Assembly: GCA_023374045.1 (NCBI GenBank)
Contig: JAIOTZ010000036.1
Coordinates: forward strand, 37,861 to 101,860
Direction: 5' to 3'
Origin: Limonium bicolor
Taxonomy: Eukaryota > Streptophyta > Magnoliopsida > Caryophyllales > Plumbaginaceae
DNA: 64,000 nt
In this document: positions 1 to 11,415 of the stretch, one piece after another
Layout: each line of letters begins with the position of its first letter
Numbering within the stretch: the first letter of the stretch is position 1
Translations under genes and position numbers: made by a program
The notes under the pieces: model-generated
Seen by the model: the letters and a program-made list of their open reading frames with translations, nothing else
Told to the model about the DNA's origin: nothing
The model's database searches: none

Positions 1-173
1 ACCGTTATGTCTGAATGATGTTATGTTGTTTGGACCTTGTGTCTGATGTTATGTAAGTATGTTGTTAATGTTGTTATGGAAGTATTGTTTTATAAGTATT
101 CCCCATGTTCTAACATTTAAGATACGTGGGAAGTGTGAACTTTGGGGACAAAGTTCTTTTAAGGGGGGTAGAT
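1..173 (+). mobile_element. Element B, 3' end of internal region
   Basis: Noncoding tail of an LTR retrotransposon whose 5' part lies outside the window. It is recognised because it ends in a purine tract, AAGGGGGGTAGA, immediately before a TGAAATACCCC LTR start. No coding potential is visible in this short piece. It resembles the ends of the family A and C internal regions only in the last 40 bases. Confidence 0.75.
137..172 (+). promoter_or_regulatory. Element B pre-PPT hairpin and polypurine tract
   Basis: Perfect 8-bp inverted repeat, GAACTTTG and CAAAGTTC around a GGGA loop (137-156), followed by the PPT AAGGGGGGTAGA (161-172). The PPT is the RNase-H-resistant primer for plus-strand DNA synthesis in LTR elements. 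The same arrangement with different stem sequence precedes the LTRs of families A and C. Confidence 0.75.
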
Positions 174-849
174 TGAAATACCCCAAACCTAGGTATGTTG
201 TTTAAATATTAAACCATGGTGTATTAAGACTAAAAAGTGTCTTAGAAACATTAGTAAGCAATTTAAACCATAGAAAACACAAATAATTACCTTAAGGTCA
301 ATATGGGCAAAAATGTGCTCTAAGCTTGGGGTAAGTTTGGTTAAGACCTAATAAGCTTACCAAGACTTTATTTATACACTAATGAACATATTAAACCAAT
401 TACCAAAGAAAACAAAGCTTGAAAACAAGTTAAAACACAAAATGTGCTTTAAGGAGTCTTAAAGCACATTTTTGAAAAAGTATCTTGTAAATGAGTTTTG
501 AGTGGCTAAATGTCCATCATTACTCTTTAATTAACATGTGTACTAATTAGTATCACATTAGGAAGTCTAAATCAATGGGAAATCAAAAATTTCACAATTA
601 TGTGCCTTGTTTAGTGAATAGTAACTAAAATAAGCTAGTTTACAACATAAGTCAAATAAGTAATTTAATTGGTCAACTAAGACCAAAATACCCCTAAACA
701 TATTAAGGGGGCCGGTTTTCATGGTGGTGAGTCACCACTTATGCAAGTTTATTAAGTAAATAAAGGATGACTAATAGTTACTATTTGCTTTAACATATAA
801 ATATCTTCTAAAAGCAAACTCCAAACTCATTCTTTCTCATTTCCCTTGT
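174..849 (+). mobile_element. Element B LTR, first 676 bp, interrupted
   Basis: Starts TGAAATACCCCAAACC directly after the PPT, so it is the 3' LTR of element B. Its opening resembles family A LTRs, but the rest is clearly diverged. It breaks off at 849 where a family A LTR begins, so A apparently inserted here. The five bases before the break are CTTGT; the matching target duplication would lie at the far end of the A element, which is not recoverable here. Confidence 0.75.
796..803 (+). promoter_or_regulatory. Possible TATA box of element B LTR
   Basis: TATAAATA about 620 bp into the LTR, followed within 50 bp by a pyrimidine-rich stretch, an arrangement typical of a plant LTR promoter. 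Position and motif only; AT-rich sequence makes chance matches common. Confidence 0.3.
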
Positions 850-3800
850 TGAAATACCCCAAACTTATTAAACATGGATTAAATATCTAATCATATTAAT
901 TAAGGCCTAAACATGCCTTAAAAGTCAACTGAGAACAACAGTGGTCAACACAAAACAAGATGTTGCACCCTTTGACTGTTAAGGATAAACAAAATACCCA
1001 AATGAACTACTTAGGACCTAAAAATTTGTCCTAAGCATATTAACACATTACTAAACATATTATAACCGTTGGGCAACACTCCAACACAAAGAAAAAGCAC
1101 TATCATGCTTCAAGGTCAAAAAGGGCAAAAATGTGCTCTAAGAAACCTTAAAGGTCTAATGACCTCTAAATGATATAAAATTGAATAACATGATCAAATA
1201 TCATGTAAGGAACACAACAAAACCATTGTCAAAGAAAACAGAGCTCAGAAACACCTAGCGACACAAAATGTGCACTAAAACTCCTTAAAGCACGTTTTTG
1301 TGTAATTGCCTTCTAAATTGGTTTTAAATGAGGTAAAAGGTTATAAATACCTTTAAATATGATAAAATATCATATATATGATATTAGGAATTTAATTCCA
1401 GAAATTTACGAATTTTTACAAAGTTAATATTAAAATATTAATAAAACCCTAAAGTGGGGCCCGTTTGGGTCAGCATTGACTAAGTTGGTCAATGTTGACC
1501 ATTGACCACGAAATGGACCTTATAAATCAGATTAATAAGGCTCCTAGACAGACCATGTGACAATACCCATGTGACAATTAAATATACACCTTACTTTTAC
1601 ATAAAATAACAAAAAAAAACAAATTTTACCTTATAAAATAAAAAGGTGGGCTCCACTTACCTTTCCCATGTGAGCCACCCGATTTGGAGCCTCCATTTGC
1701 TCCTCTTTTCCTTGTATTTCGGTGCTCCAAGCAAGAAGAAGACAAGGAGATGAGTCACCTTACAATAAATGAACTAAAGTAACATTATTTATCTCATTTT
1801 TTATTCAAATTGGCTCCAATCATACCCTACCTTTGTCAATCAAAGACGGCTGCCCCCTCTTCTTGTCTCCACCGAATTCCCCTTCAATTATCAGCATCAA
1901 TCAAGCATTGATGAGTAATCAAAACAATAATGACCTAAATATTCAAAAAAATGACTTTAAGGCAATAAGTAGGTCATTCTCCTTCATCCTTCATCCTTCC
2001 TCTTCAGCCGAGGTTGCTCTGTCCTATCTCCCTTGGCTCCTCTCCCCGTAGGTAAGAGTTCCAAGCTCCATTGGAGAGATTCATGCTCTAGGTAAGCTCT
2101 TAAGGCATAAAAATGCCCATTTCTTCATCTTTCTTTCCTTTTTCGATTGATCTACACTCCAATCCACCTTTCTATACATCTATGTAGAGTGTTTTTGGAG
2201 GTTAAATGAAGAATCATCTCGGCCATAACAGATCTAGAGAAAAATTTCAAGTCTTGACCATTTAAGGTAAAAATGCTTTAAGCTCAATCTTTGATTCCCT
2301 TCAAGTTCGGCTGTGAAACTTCGTTCCTGCCTTGTTTCTTCTCCTTTACCTGTTTCAATCAGTTGGTTAGCCATTTGGAGCAAGGGTGGCCGAGATCCAA
2401 GAAAATACCCTCTTTTAAGGCATTTTTCAAGGTAAAACATAACAAGGTGCTTGTTGTGATCTCTATTTCCTATGTCAATATGGTATATCTAACACCTTGT
2501 GGTGTGTTTGATTCAGGCTGAAACCATCTTGAACTCTCCTTGTATTTTTAAGGTGATTTTTGCCTTAAATCTTCATTAAATTACTTCTTATGGTTAGATC
2601 TTTCTTGGAGACTAACTAGGCCTTGTTTGCTGTTTGAAAACAATGCAAGAGAAGCTTTGGAAATTTTATCTAAGGCTGGCCGAATTCAAACAAGGAATTA
2701 TTTAAGCTAAATCAAGGTATAAATCACTTAAACATAACTTTGCTAAGTTTAAAATGTTCTAAGCTATTCTATATTAATTGCCGTGAGAGAACATGGTAAT
2801 AAGGTCATTTTTGACCTTAAAATAATTAAAGAAATGGCTTAGTAAATTTATCTAAGTGTTAAGTAACATAAATGTCAAATTTAAGACATTATGTGGAATT
2901 TGGTAATTAATGGAAAGTGTGTGGTGAGGCCGAGAATTATAAGTATTTTGGGACATTTATGTGTAATTTATTTTGCAAGCCAATGTTTGTAATAAGGCCA
3001 TGTATTTTAGGCCATTTTATTTATCATTTACAAGCTTTTAATTAAGTTTAAGAAGTATAAATGCATTACCGAAAATAAAAAAGGGGTATTAGGTGTAATT
3101 AAATTAAATTTGGGGGCTTTGAATAATAAGGCCGAAATTAGAGGTAAAAAAGGAGTTAAAAATAAGTTTATAAGATTTTTATAAAGTTTTGGGGTTAAAT
3201 GGTGATTTCTAGAAAGTTTGGTGCAAACCGTAATTATTAGGAAATTAATGGTCAAGGAAATATTAAGGAGGTCATCATTGACCATATGCTAAGGTTTTGA
3301 CCAAAATAAAATAAGTTAGATAACTTATTTAAGGTTTTATAATAAGTTATGTATTTAATGGTAATATTTTATAACATATGTGGTAAATATGTTATTACCA
3401 AAAATAAAAGGTGTACAATGGTATTTTAAACACCCATGGGCTATTAGGAATTTTTAGGAATTTATTGGGTTTGTTTTTGGAATTAAAATGAACTATTATT
3501 TATAATATATAGTTATTATGTCATTATGACACTTTGGAAAATATAGATGGTGGAATGGTAAATACCAAGAGTATATGGGTTTAAGGATTTTATAACCTTT
3601 GGTGAAATTTGGAGATTTTAGAATAATATAAGAGTACTTATTAAGATATGTGTATAATATAATGGTTTTTATGATATGGTAAAACTAGATGTTATAAATA
3701 GAGCCAAATGGCAATTATCGAATAGCACAAGGGCTGTTCGGAATTTACAAAAAATAACCATAGGTTTATACTCTTTTAAGTTAAATGTTATATTAAATGG

Positions 3801-5569
3801 TATATATAACATGGTAAAAGAAAGGGGTGATTTCATAAATAAAGGAAATTATGGTTAAGGAAAGTAAAAGGTTTAATCTATGCCTATGAGGCAATATACA
3901 ATAGTTTTGTTAAAAACTATAGGTTATAAGTTAAAGGAAATAATAATATCATATCAATGGTATTAGTATTTTGGTATAACATTACATGATGTTATGTGGT
4001 CATGCAAAAAGGGAATTTAATAAATTCAAGGGCTATACCGAATTAATAAAATTGGAAAATGAATTTTAGACTATGGTCTACAATGTCATAAATGTTATGA
4101 CAATGATATGGTTTAGATGGAATTAATATAAGGAAGGGTACTCACATAAAATAATGTGACAAACTATAAATAAATGGGATTTATAAACTAAGGTGTTATG
4201 GAATAAACCTTAGGGTTGTAATTATACAACATAAAATGTTACATGATATTAGGATAATAATCTTAATATAAGTTGTATATATAATACAACTGATGGGAAT
4301 AATCATCTAATAAAAGATGATAAAATGTAACATAAAATATAAGAGTTTATGAAACTCATGAGAATTACCTACGTGGTAAAAATATATATACATACACAAG
4401 AATGATGTATATAAGGTGGATAATATATATATATATTTTTTGGTTGAAAACCATATGATTTAATGTGGTGGTTATTTAAAAAAAATATATAGTTACGAAC
4501 TATAAGTTATGAATTTAGAATGCAATATAATATAAGAATGCATGATACATGCAACTATAGGTTACGTACTAGATGTGGATAAGATTAAAAGAAATAAGGA
4601 ATTAAACTTAACAGTTGAAATAGTTTTGACGTACGCGTTTTAAGTAACAAAGCCGACTGTTTTAGAAAAACCTGTAACAAACAACTGTAGAAAACAGGGG
4701 TGAACTGTCGGGGTACTTATAATTCGGAAATACCGGATGTAGTTAGTCATGGAGACTGACTTATAGTTTTAATACCGTTTAGATTATACTTCTGACAAGG
4801 ACGCTTGACAAGCTAGCGGACCTTGCTGATTCATACTCCACCGTAATATGAACAGGGTGAACGTATGTAAAGGGGTTTGATCCGAGTTGTCCTAAGGTTG
4901 TTCCTTGGGTCGGATTTGGTTGATATAACTTGTATGTTGTTTTAACAACCCTACCGCTAATACCGTCATTACTGTACAAATACTTACCTTCGCAGCGGAT
5001 ACTCCTTACACAACGGCGGGTGTACAATGCCGTTAGTCACCCATGTGACTAACCAGGCGAGTTACAATACTACATACTATCGGTCTGATGAATAAGAACA
5101 TACCGAGTACTCTACACAATACAATACTTCCCCTTTGCATACTCGACCATAATACAATTACAACTTCAATACAATACTATACCGAGTACACTACCATCCT
5201 TAAGTTACCGATACAGTTTAAGCTTCCACATTCGCATTACATTACAAGTACCAATTCCTACTATACAACTACCCATGCTTACGTAGCAGCCCCCGTCCTA
5301 CTCTCTCGAACGGTGATCAGCTTCGGGTACCTGCACACTAAAAACGGTCCCCCGAGGGGGTCAGCTTACGCTGCGCATGAAATTCGCATATACCGCGTGC
5401 TAACCGCGGTACGCCGACTACTTTGGGTCGGATATACATGGAGTTCATTTTACATGCACACATACATACAATTACTATACGATGCATTCTACAATGCTTA
5501 CATACACATACAAGGTACAATACCTACTAAGGAAGACAATTCGATAATCGCTTGTTCGCATTAGTTACT

Positions 5570-5925
5570 TACTCATTACTCTTTCATTGCGTATCTCACT
5601 ACTCTGTTCGTACTATGTTCGATATTCGCTACTCTACTCATACTCACTCCTTACTTGTTACTCGTTACTTTACTATTACATGCTTATCACTCCATGCTCA
5701 TACCCTTACTCGTACACACTCCTTACTCCATACTCGTTATCATACTTGTACATACTCACTGCTCAATACTCTGTACTTACTCATACGTACTCATTACTCA
5801 GTACTTACTCTTACGTGCTCTATACTCAATACTCAGTACTTACTCATACATACTCAATACTCGGTACTCATTACATACTCATACTTACGCAGTACTCAAT
5901 ACTCATTACTTGGCCTCTGGGCGGA
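5570..5925 (-). repeat. Degenerate GAGTA/TACTC-rich repeat tract in LTR F
   Basis: On the plus strand this stretch is built of variants of TACTCATAC, TACTCAGTAC and TACTCAATAC in irregular tandem. It gives open frames in three phases, a consequence of the repeat, not of coding. The equivalent part of LTR C (around 53020-53215) holds a different tandem repeat, so this LTR segment is repeat-prone. Confidence 0.7.
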
Positions 5926-7176
5926 GTCATACACAAGACTCGCCACCGGGCCTACAATTCGAAGGCTATACACTTAGCTCCTCAAATATACAATTGTCCA
6001 TTTCTACCGGACTACTCACATTCCCAACACTCCTCTCATGGAGTATCTTACAATCTTATGGATTAGCCTAGAAGCATCTCTCTTGATAACCTCCACTAGC
6101 TTAGGGAATTACTACCGTCTAGTATTCTCAGGTTTAAGGGTTTCCCCAACGTATTGAATACTCTCATGCTCGGGACATTACTTAAATCAGTCGGGTCCTC
6201 TCATAGTGGGTCGACTAGTTGCTAAGGGGTTTGGAGATCCCTCATCATTCTTTACTACTCTCATGGTTCAGTCTTGCACCAGGATTAATTCCTCTATTAG
6301 AGGTTACTTATATACTTCCACTACTTATTATTTGTGGATTATTCATTTCGGTTCTCCTACCGTTATCGGGAGGTTATTACTCCCTCCCTCCCTCACATTC
6401 TAGTGATTTCATTGGGTTGCGTTATCGTTTATTGATTCGATAGTTTAGTGCGTTGCTACGTTTCCATTAGTTCACACACTGTGACTCTTACTACGATCAC
6501 TACACAACAAGACTCATCAATGAGTCGTACACGCACTAAAGGAAGCCACACAATCAATCAAGAAGGGTTAGCTCACACAACATACATCAAGAACTCAATG
6601 AAGGCAATAAATCATTTTCATGCTTTAGTCTTGATTAGCCGGCATACAGCACACAAATCAACGTAACTCGGTTAGCATACGGGGCATGAGAAAATCATAC
6701 CTTTCACCGGGGTTAGCTTTTCCGTGTGTTCCCTCGTTCCTTGGTTCACACTTGTTCCACTGATAATGTTTCAAACATGTCATTAATACTATGCTCATAC
6801 GGTACGTAAGAATACTATATTACTACTCCCGTACTTACCCCATTATCCCGGTATGCTTAGTTTACTCATGTCGTACTATGTCCTTACTCCCCATTAATTT
6901 CCTACACTTGTTTACACTTCTTAAGACCTTGACATCATTAATTAAGTACTAATTATCTTATGCTATCATTATCATTCACTTTACATACTTACTAATTCTT
7001 ACTTATACAATTTCATTCTCATTCTTTACCTACTTCTCACTCTTACTCTAGCTTGTTTTTACTCCTAATGACCCTTAATTATCCTTAATTAGGTCTTAGG
7101 CATCTCATATACTCACTCCCAAACAATTCCTTAACTTTCAGCCCATTTAAAATCACTCTCGGGTGAATTTTGGTGT

Positions 7177-7432
7177 TGGTCCGGGACCTTGTCCAGGTCC
7201 TATGTCCCGGACCAACACTCAGCCTAACTCTCGAGCTAATTTCAATGGTGGTCCGGGACTTTACACAGACCCATAGTCCCGGACCATTCACGCTTTGCAG
7301 TCTCGAATTCATTTTCACTATGGTCCGGGACCTTATACCCAGACTAAGTCCCGGACCAAGCTTTAAGAGCAATTCTCGGCCATTTTACAAGGTGTGGTCC
7401 GGGACCTTATACAAGGCCTAGGTCCCGGACCA
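7177..7432 (-). repeat. Four tandem GC-rich hairpins in LTR F
   Basis: Four units spaced about 72 bp apart. Each has the arms GGTCCGGGAC and GTCCCGGACC around a 15-20 bp variable loop. The arms are essentially invariant while loops and spacers differ. The same array, with the same arms and unit number, occurs in both family C LTRs. Confidence 0.9.
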
Positions 7433-8400
7433 TCTCTGGTCTGCTACGAAATGTGAATCCGTTCATGCTCTGTTTCATTCCTTTCTTTCTCTAATGATTC
7501 CCCATGGCTTCCACATTTAATCCCTCATGTTTCTAGCATGTTTTACAGCTTAGTTAGCATCTAACCTACCTTACTCCATCACCAAAATCAATTCTCTCAT
7601 TCAACTGATAACTTACACATTCTCTGTCAATCAATTTTTTTTTGTTCTGTTGCAGCTCAACCGAGCTGCTACTGTTGTTTCTGTTTCTTTCTTTCTTTTC
7701 TCAAATGCTACCAACTTCTAAGTGATCCACTTTCCTCTCTAAATTTTGCCATGGAATCCCCTAAAACCTAAGGTTTCTACCGCATTGATTTGCTCACACA
7801 CCAACACTCACTCAACCTGTTCAATATATGCATACATATGCTTCAGATTCATACTCACGGTTACTACAGCAGCTCATTCAATTATTTTGTTTCAATGGTT
7901 CTAACTCATTAATGCAGTCAATACCTTATACTCATTCACCCACGGTTACATTAGTTTTATATTTGCGCAAAGCAACATTTTTATCCCTACGTATACATTT
8001 ACACCAAATCTGTACAGAGGTATTTATTACCTTGAGTTTCTTGCTTCTCTTCCTTTCTCTTCTTCTTCCTTCCTTGCTCTCCTCTTCTTCTTATTCTATT
8101 TCTTTGCTTCTCAGCCCCTCTCTTGCAATGCCAAACGGCTGACAATGGAACAATGGCTCAACGTGGGTTTTTTGTAACCGAACATGGAAGATGGAAAAGA
8201 GAGGGTTTTGAGTTCTTTTCTCACCTCAGAACTTGAAGAAGGAGATGGGGCCTTCAACGGTGACTCTCAAGCTCTAAAAGCCATTGTACCCATAAATATG
8301 AAGTTGGTTGTTTTTGGATTTCGAAAGGTGGAGATTGTTCTCCTAAATGAGAGGATTCCAGCGATACAAATTTCGTAGTTTTTGGTGGAGGTTTGAGAGG

Positions 8401-8451
8401 TTAACAAGAGGGGAGAAGATGGGACTCTTGTTGGGTCTTCAAAATCGCCAT
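8401..8451 (-). other. Possible short leader ORF in LTR F
   Basis: A 16-codon frame beginning ATGGCGATTTTG in the presumed transcribed leader of the LTR. The same start context, ATGGCGATTTC, occurs at the corresponding place in LTRs C and D, but the downstream peptides differ. It may be a conserved upstream start codon rather than a functional peptide. Confidence 0.3.
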
Positions 8452-9920
8452 AGAAGATGTCTTGGGGAAGAAGAGAATTCTGAGGGAGTGCAGTACGTGA
8501 GAAATTAAGAGAATAGAGGAGAGAGAGTGTAGTAGGTAGTGTGGGTGTGTACTTTTGTGATTTTTTTTTGTTTATTAATTGGTTAAGGCATGTGAGATTG
8601 GAAGGAGGGGCCAAATCGGCTGCACCCTATCCCATACAGATTTTTGAGTTTTCATTTTGCAAAAGTAGACACACAAGCTTTACTTATTTACACTCTCATC
8701 CCACAACTTCCCGTTTTTGCACTATTCACTCACCGGTACCCGTTTTTCGGAATTTTCTCGTTTAATTAATTTTATTGGTTCTAGACCTTCATTAATATTT
8801 ATTAATGACTATTTAATTTACTATAATTATTACAGGTCTATTTAACCCGTTTAAAATCATGTTTTCTCGGTTTCCTCGAATAACGCGCTTTAGAATTCGT
8901 TTGTGTTCTTATTCCGTTTTAAGGATCCGTTTTCTTCGGGAATCGTTCCCGTACATCGATTGGGCATGAATAAGCCTTAAGAATCCTTGTAATACTCTAA
9001 CCGAGGTCTCGTACCTCCTATGGTTATATAACGCTTATTGTAGCATTTTTCGTTTCTAAAGCGTTTACTCACTTCTTTTGGATTTATTTTCCTTACCAAA
9101 ACTTACTTAGGCACTATTAGGCCCTTAAATACCATATTAAAATAATCTAATCACCATATTTAAGTTCGGGGTATTTCAGTTATGTGTCTCTGGTTGTCTT
9201 TGAGGGCTTCCTCAGTTCAGGCTTCTGTGTGATCTGTGATAAGATTGTTTGTCTGAATTGTGTATTTATAGCTGCTTATTATTTACTGTTGTTGAGTTAA
9301 CAGTATTGGTTCGTATATATGAACCTATATATATAAACGAACTAGCGGCTATGGTAACTTAATATCTATTGGTTGTGTACGGTAATTTACCGAATATTTA
9401 TGTGACATACTGTACTACAGATGTCTGGTGGAACTAGGGGGCGTGGTACTGGTAGAGGTGGAGGCGGTGACCCCGGCATTCCAGGAGTTGCTGAGATGGT
9501 TGCAGCCGTTCTTGCACAGCTGGGTACTCAGATAGGAGGAGCACCAGCCCACCCGCCACAGCCCAGGGAAACGAACTGGCTGAAGTCAGATACAGAGACC
9601 CGACCACCTACATATTCTGGGGAACCAGACCCGTAGCTCTGGAGTGTTACATTGTTGAACATGAGAAAACATTTGAAGCTTTACAGGTACCAGACGACAA
9701 GAAGGTCGCCATTGCTGCTTTCCATCTGAAGGATGCACCCAGCACTTGGTGGAGGTTGGTCAAGGACCATCACCTGGCTACGCCCGACTTTTCATGGGCT
9801 GCCGTTGTCGAGTTGCTGAGAGGGAAGTACTACCCAGCACATCTCAAACAGAAGAAGCGCCAGGAGTCCGAGACACTGACCCAAGGAGGTCTGACCGTGG
9901 ATGAGTATTACGCTCGATTC

Positions 9921-9925
9921 ATTGG
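9921..9925 (+). repeat. Target site duplication of element E, left copy
   Basis: ATTGG immediately before TGTTGTGC. The matching copy lies at 15812-15816. Uninterrupted gag copies contain a single ATTGG here, which confirms the insertion. Confidence 0.95.
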
Positions 9926-11402
9926 TGTTGTGCAAAGTAGTGGTGAGACTACTCTGCTAACTATGGGCAGTGATCCCAATCATTGTAGTACAACAAGGTC
10001 GTATCCACAGGGACTTCGTAACTATCTAGCTAATTATAAGCTTAGTAAATGTGCAGGAAGATATATACAAAAGTGCATAAATGTAAACTGGGGTTTTTGG
10101 GATTTTAGTTGATAGATGGAAAATAAAGGAAAGCAATAAAACTAGACTAACTAATCTAGGATAGGTGTAGCTCGGGATGGATATTTGCACCCAACTTCCC
10201 TTTACTACCAATGGTCAACCCTCGAACTCATGGCTAAACAACAGGAACGCCAAATTAACTAATAGCCTAATCAAGGTCTACTAATCCTAACCAATAGAAT
10301 GGAACCTGGCGGATCTTCCAAGTACCTAGTCAATTGATAGCATTAAGCACAATTTCCCCTTAAGTTGCAGTGTAATCCAATCTCGAAATCATCGATATTA
10401 GAGTACGCTGTTCTAGTCCCCGACGGTCCAGATTTCTATCTCAGAATCACATGTTGACAGAAATCCACAAGAATGCTCAACTAATCGGTAGGCCAAACCA
10501 ACCAGTTTAACACATAGATAACAAATTGGGCAAAACCCTTAACAAATCCCCAAATCATGGGTGACAAGTTTAAGAGCCACAAACACACAATTATTATCAG
10601 TACTAAGAACAAGAACTAAAATAAAACCATAATGAGTTCAAGAATCTACAATGGAGTATAGGGATTTTGGGGCAAAATCCCCAATCCCTAGCTACAAAGA
10701 GACTACACAACCATTAAGGAACAAAATGAGAGAAGGGAGAAGAAATAGCCATGGAGGTTGAAGAAGAGCTTCAATGGAGGTGAGTCTTCTCCTCCTTTCC
10801 TTCTTCTTCTCCTTTCCTTTCTTTCTTCTTCTTCTTCTTCTTCCCTCTTTTCTCTTGTTTTTCCGTCGTTTTTCTGGTCTGAGTCGCTTCCCCCCTCTCT
10901 CCCTCTTTTTCTCCTTTTAAAAAGGCAGATTTGGGCAAAATCCGCGACCGACCGACCCAGGTGGGTCGGTCGAGTCCAGAAGCAATTTCGGGGCCGGAAA
11001 TCACGTTTTTAAGTCCGACCGACCCCCCTGGGTCGGTCCTAGGGTCGGTCGGGTCCAGAAGCACTTTCGGCTCCTGGAATGAGCATTTCTGGGCTCCGGC
11101 ATCATCCGACCGACCCACTCTGGGTCGGTCCTGTGGGTCGGTCCTGTGGAGGCTAACTTCAAAATGCTGTATCTTCTTCATTTTAGCTCCGATTTTGGAT
11201 CCGTTTGCGCCCACACGTTTGTCTTTTCGTCTACTTTACTCCTATCTTGGTTATTCCTCCTGTTTAAAACAATAAATGTGTAAGACACCAATGAAACATA
11301 AACTAGAGGAAAACAAGCCAGAGTGGAGAAATGAGCATGAAAAGTGTTTGATTAAACATATGAAATACACCTCTAAAACATGCTCATTTGGACACTTATC
11401 AC
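9926..11402 (-). mobile_element. Element E 3' LTR
   Basis: Plus-strand edges TGTTGTGCAAAG and ACACTTATCA. It matches the copy at 14321-15811 with small indels. It includes a pyrimidine-rich stretch (purine-rich on the coding strand, about 10785-10920) that produces lysine/glutamate-rich chance frames, and GC-rich hairpin modules at 10946-11146. Confidence 0.93.
10946..11146. repeat. GACCGACCCA hairpin modules, element E left LTR
   Basis: Three tandem modules starting near 10946, 11017 and 11107. Each contains inverted GACCGACCCA and TGGGTCGGTC arms, usually with an extra TGGGTCGGTC copy, joined by a related spacer containing GTCCAGAAGCA and TTTCGG. The first two palindromes here are slightly degraded relative to the right LTR. 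Confidence 0.85.
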
Positions 11403-11415
11403 ACCCCCCACTTAC
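11403..11415 (-). promoter_or_regulatory. Polypurine tract of element E
   Basis: On the minus strand AAGTGGGGGGGTG directly precedes the LTR start TGATAAGTGTCC. Position and purine content fit the plus-strand primer site and fix the element's orientation. Confidence 0.85.

Larger units (their letters stand above)
4941..9178 (-). mobile_element. Solo LTR of element F (minus strand)
   Basis: Read on the minus strand it begins TGAAATACCCCGAAC at 9178 and ends near 4941 in GGGTTGTTAAA, a degraded form of the family's GGGGTGTTACA. It lies between two parts of LTR1 that are contiguous in LTR2-4. No internal region, PBS or PPT is present, so it is a solo LTR left by LTR-LTR recombination. It is related to LTR C and D: same ATGGCGATTT start in the leader, same GGTCCGGGAC hairpin array and similar 3' third. 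GTTAT follows its right edge, but a matching copy on the left is not intact. Confidence 0.75.
850..9355 (+). mobile_element. Family A LTR1, split by F and 3'-truncated
   Basis: Matches LTR2 from its first base (TGAAATACCCCAAACTT). The match runs to about 4940, is interrupted by solo LTR F, resumes at 9179 and stops near 9355. There the sequence jumps straight to the region just upstream of gag, skipping the last 1.3 kb of the LTR and the PBS that LTR2 retains (equivalent to about 23883-25373). This unit therefore has no usable PBS. Confidence 0.8.

Noticed and set aside
1341..1350. TATAAATA in LTR1 as an active promoter
   Set aside because: Same motif as in LTR2, but this unit lacks PBS and LTR end, and AT-rich context makes the call too weak to list separately.
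5088..6071. Several overlapping plus-strand frames of 138-159 codons
   Set aside because: They lie antisense in LTR F over a TACTC-type repeat that keeps multiple frames open; compositions are Tyr/Leu/Ser/Thr-rich repeats.
10771..11214. 147-codon minus-strand frame rich in Lys/Glu/Arg
   Set aside because: Generated by a GA-rich tract plus the hairpin modules of element E LTR; the other LTR copy breaks it into different frames.
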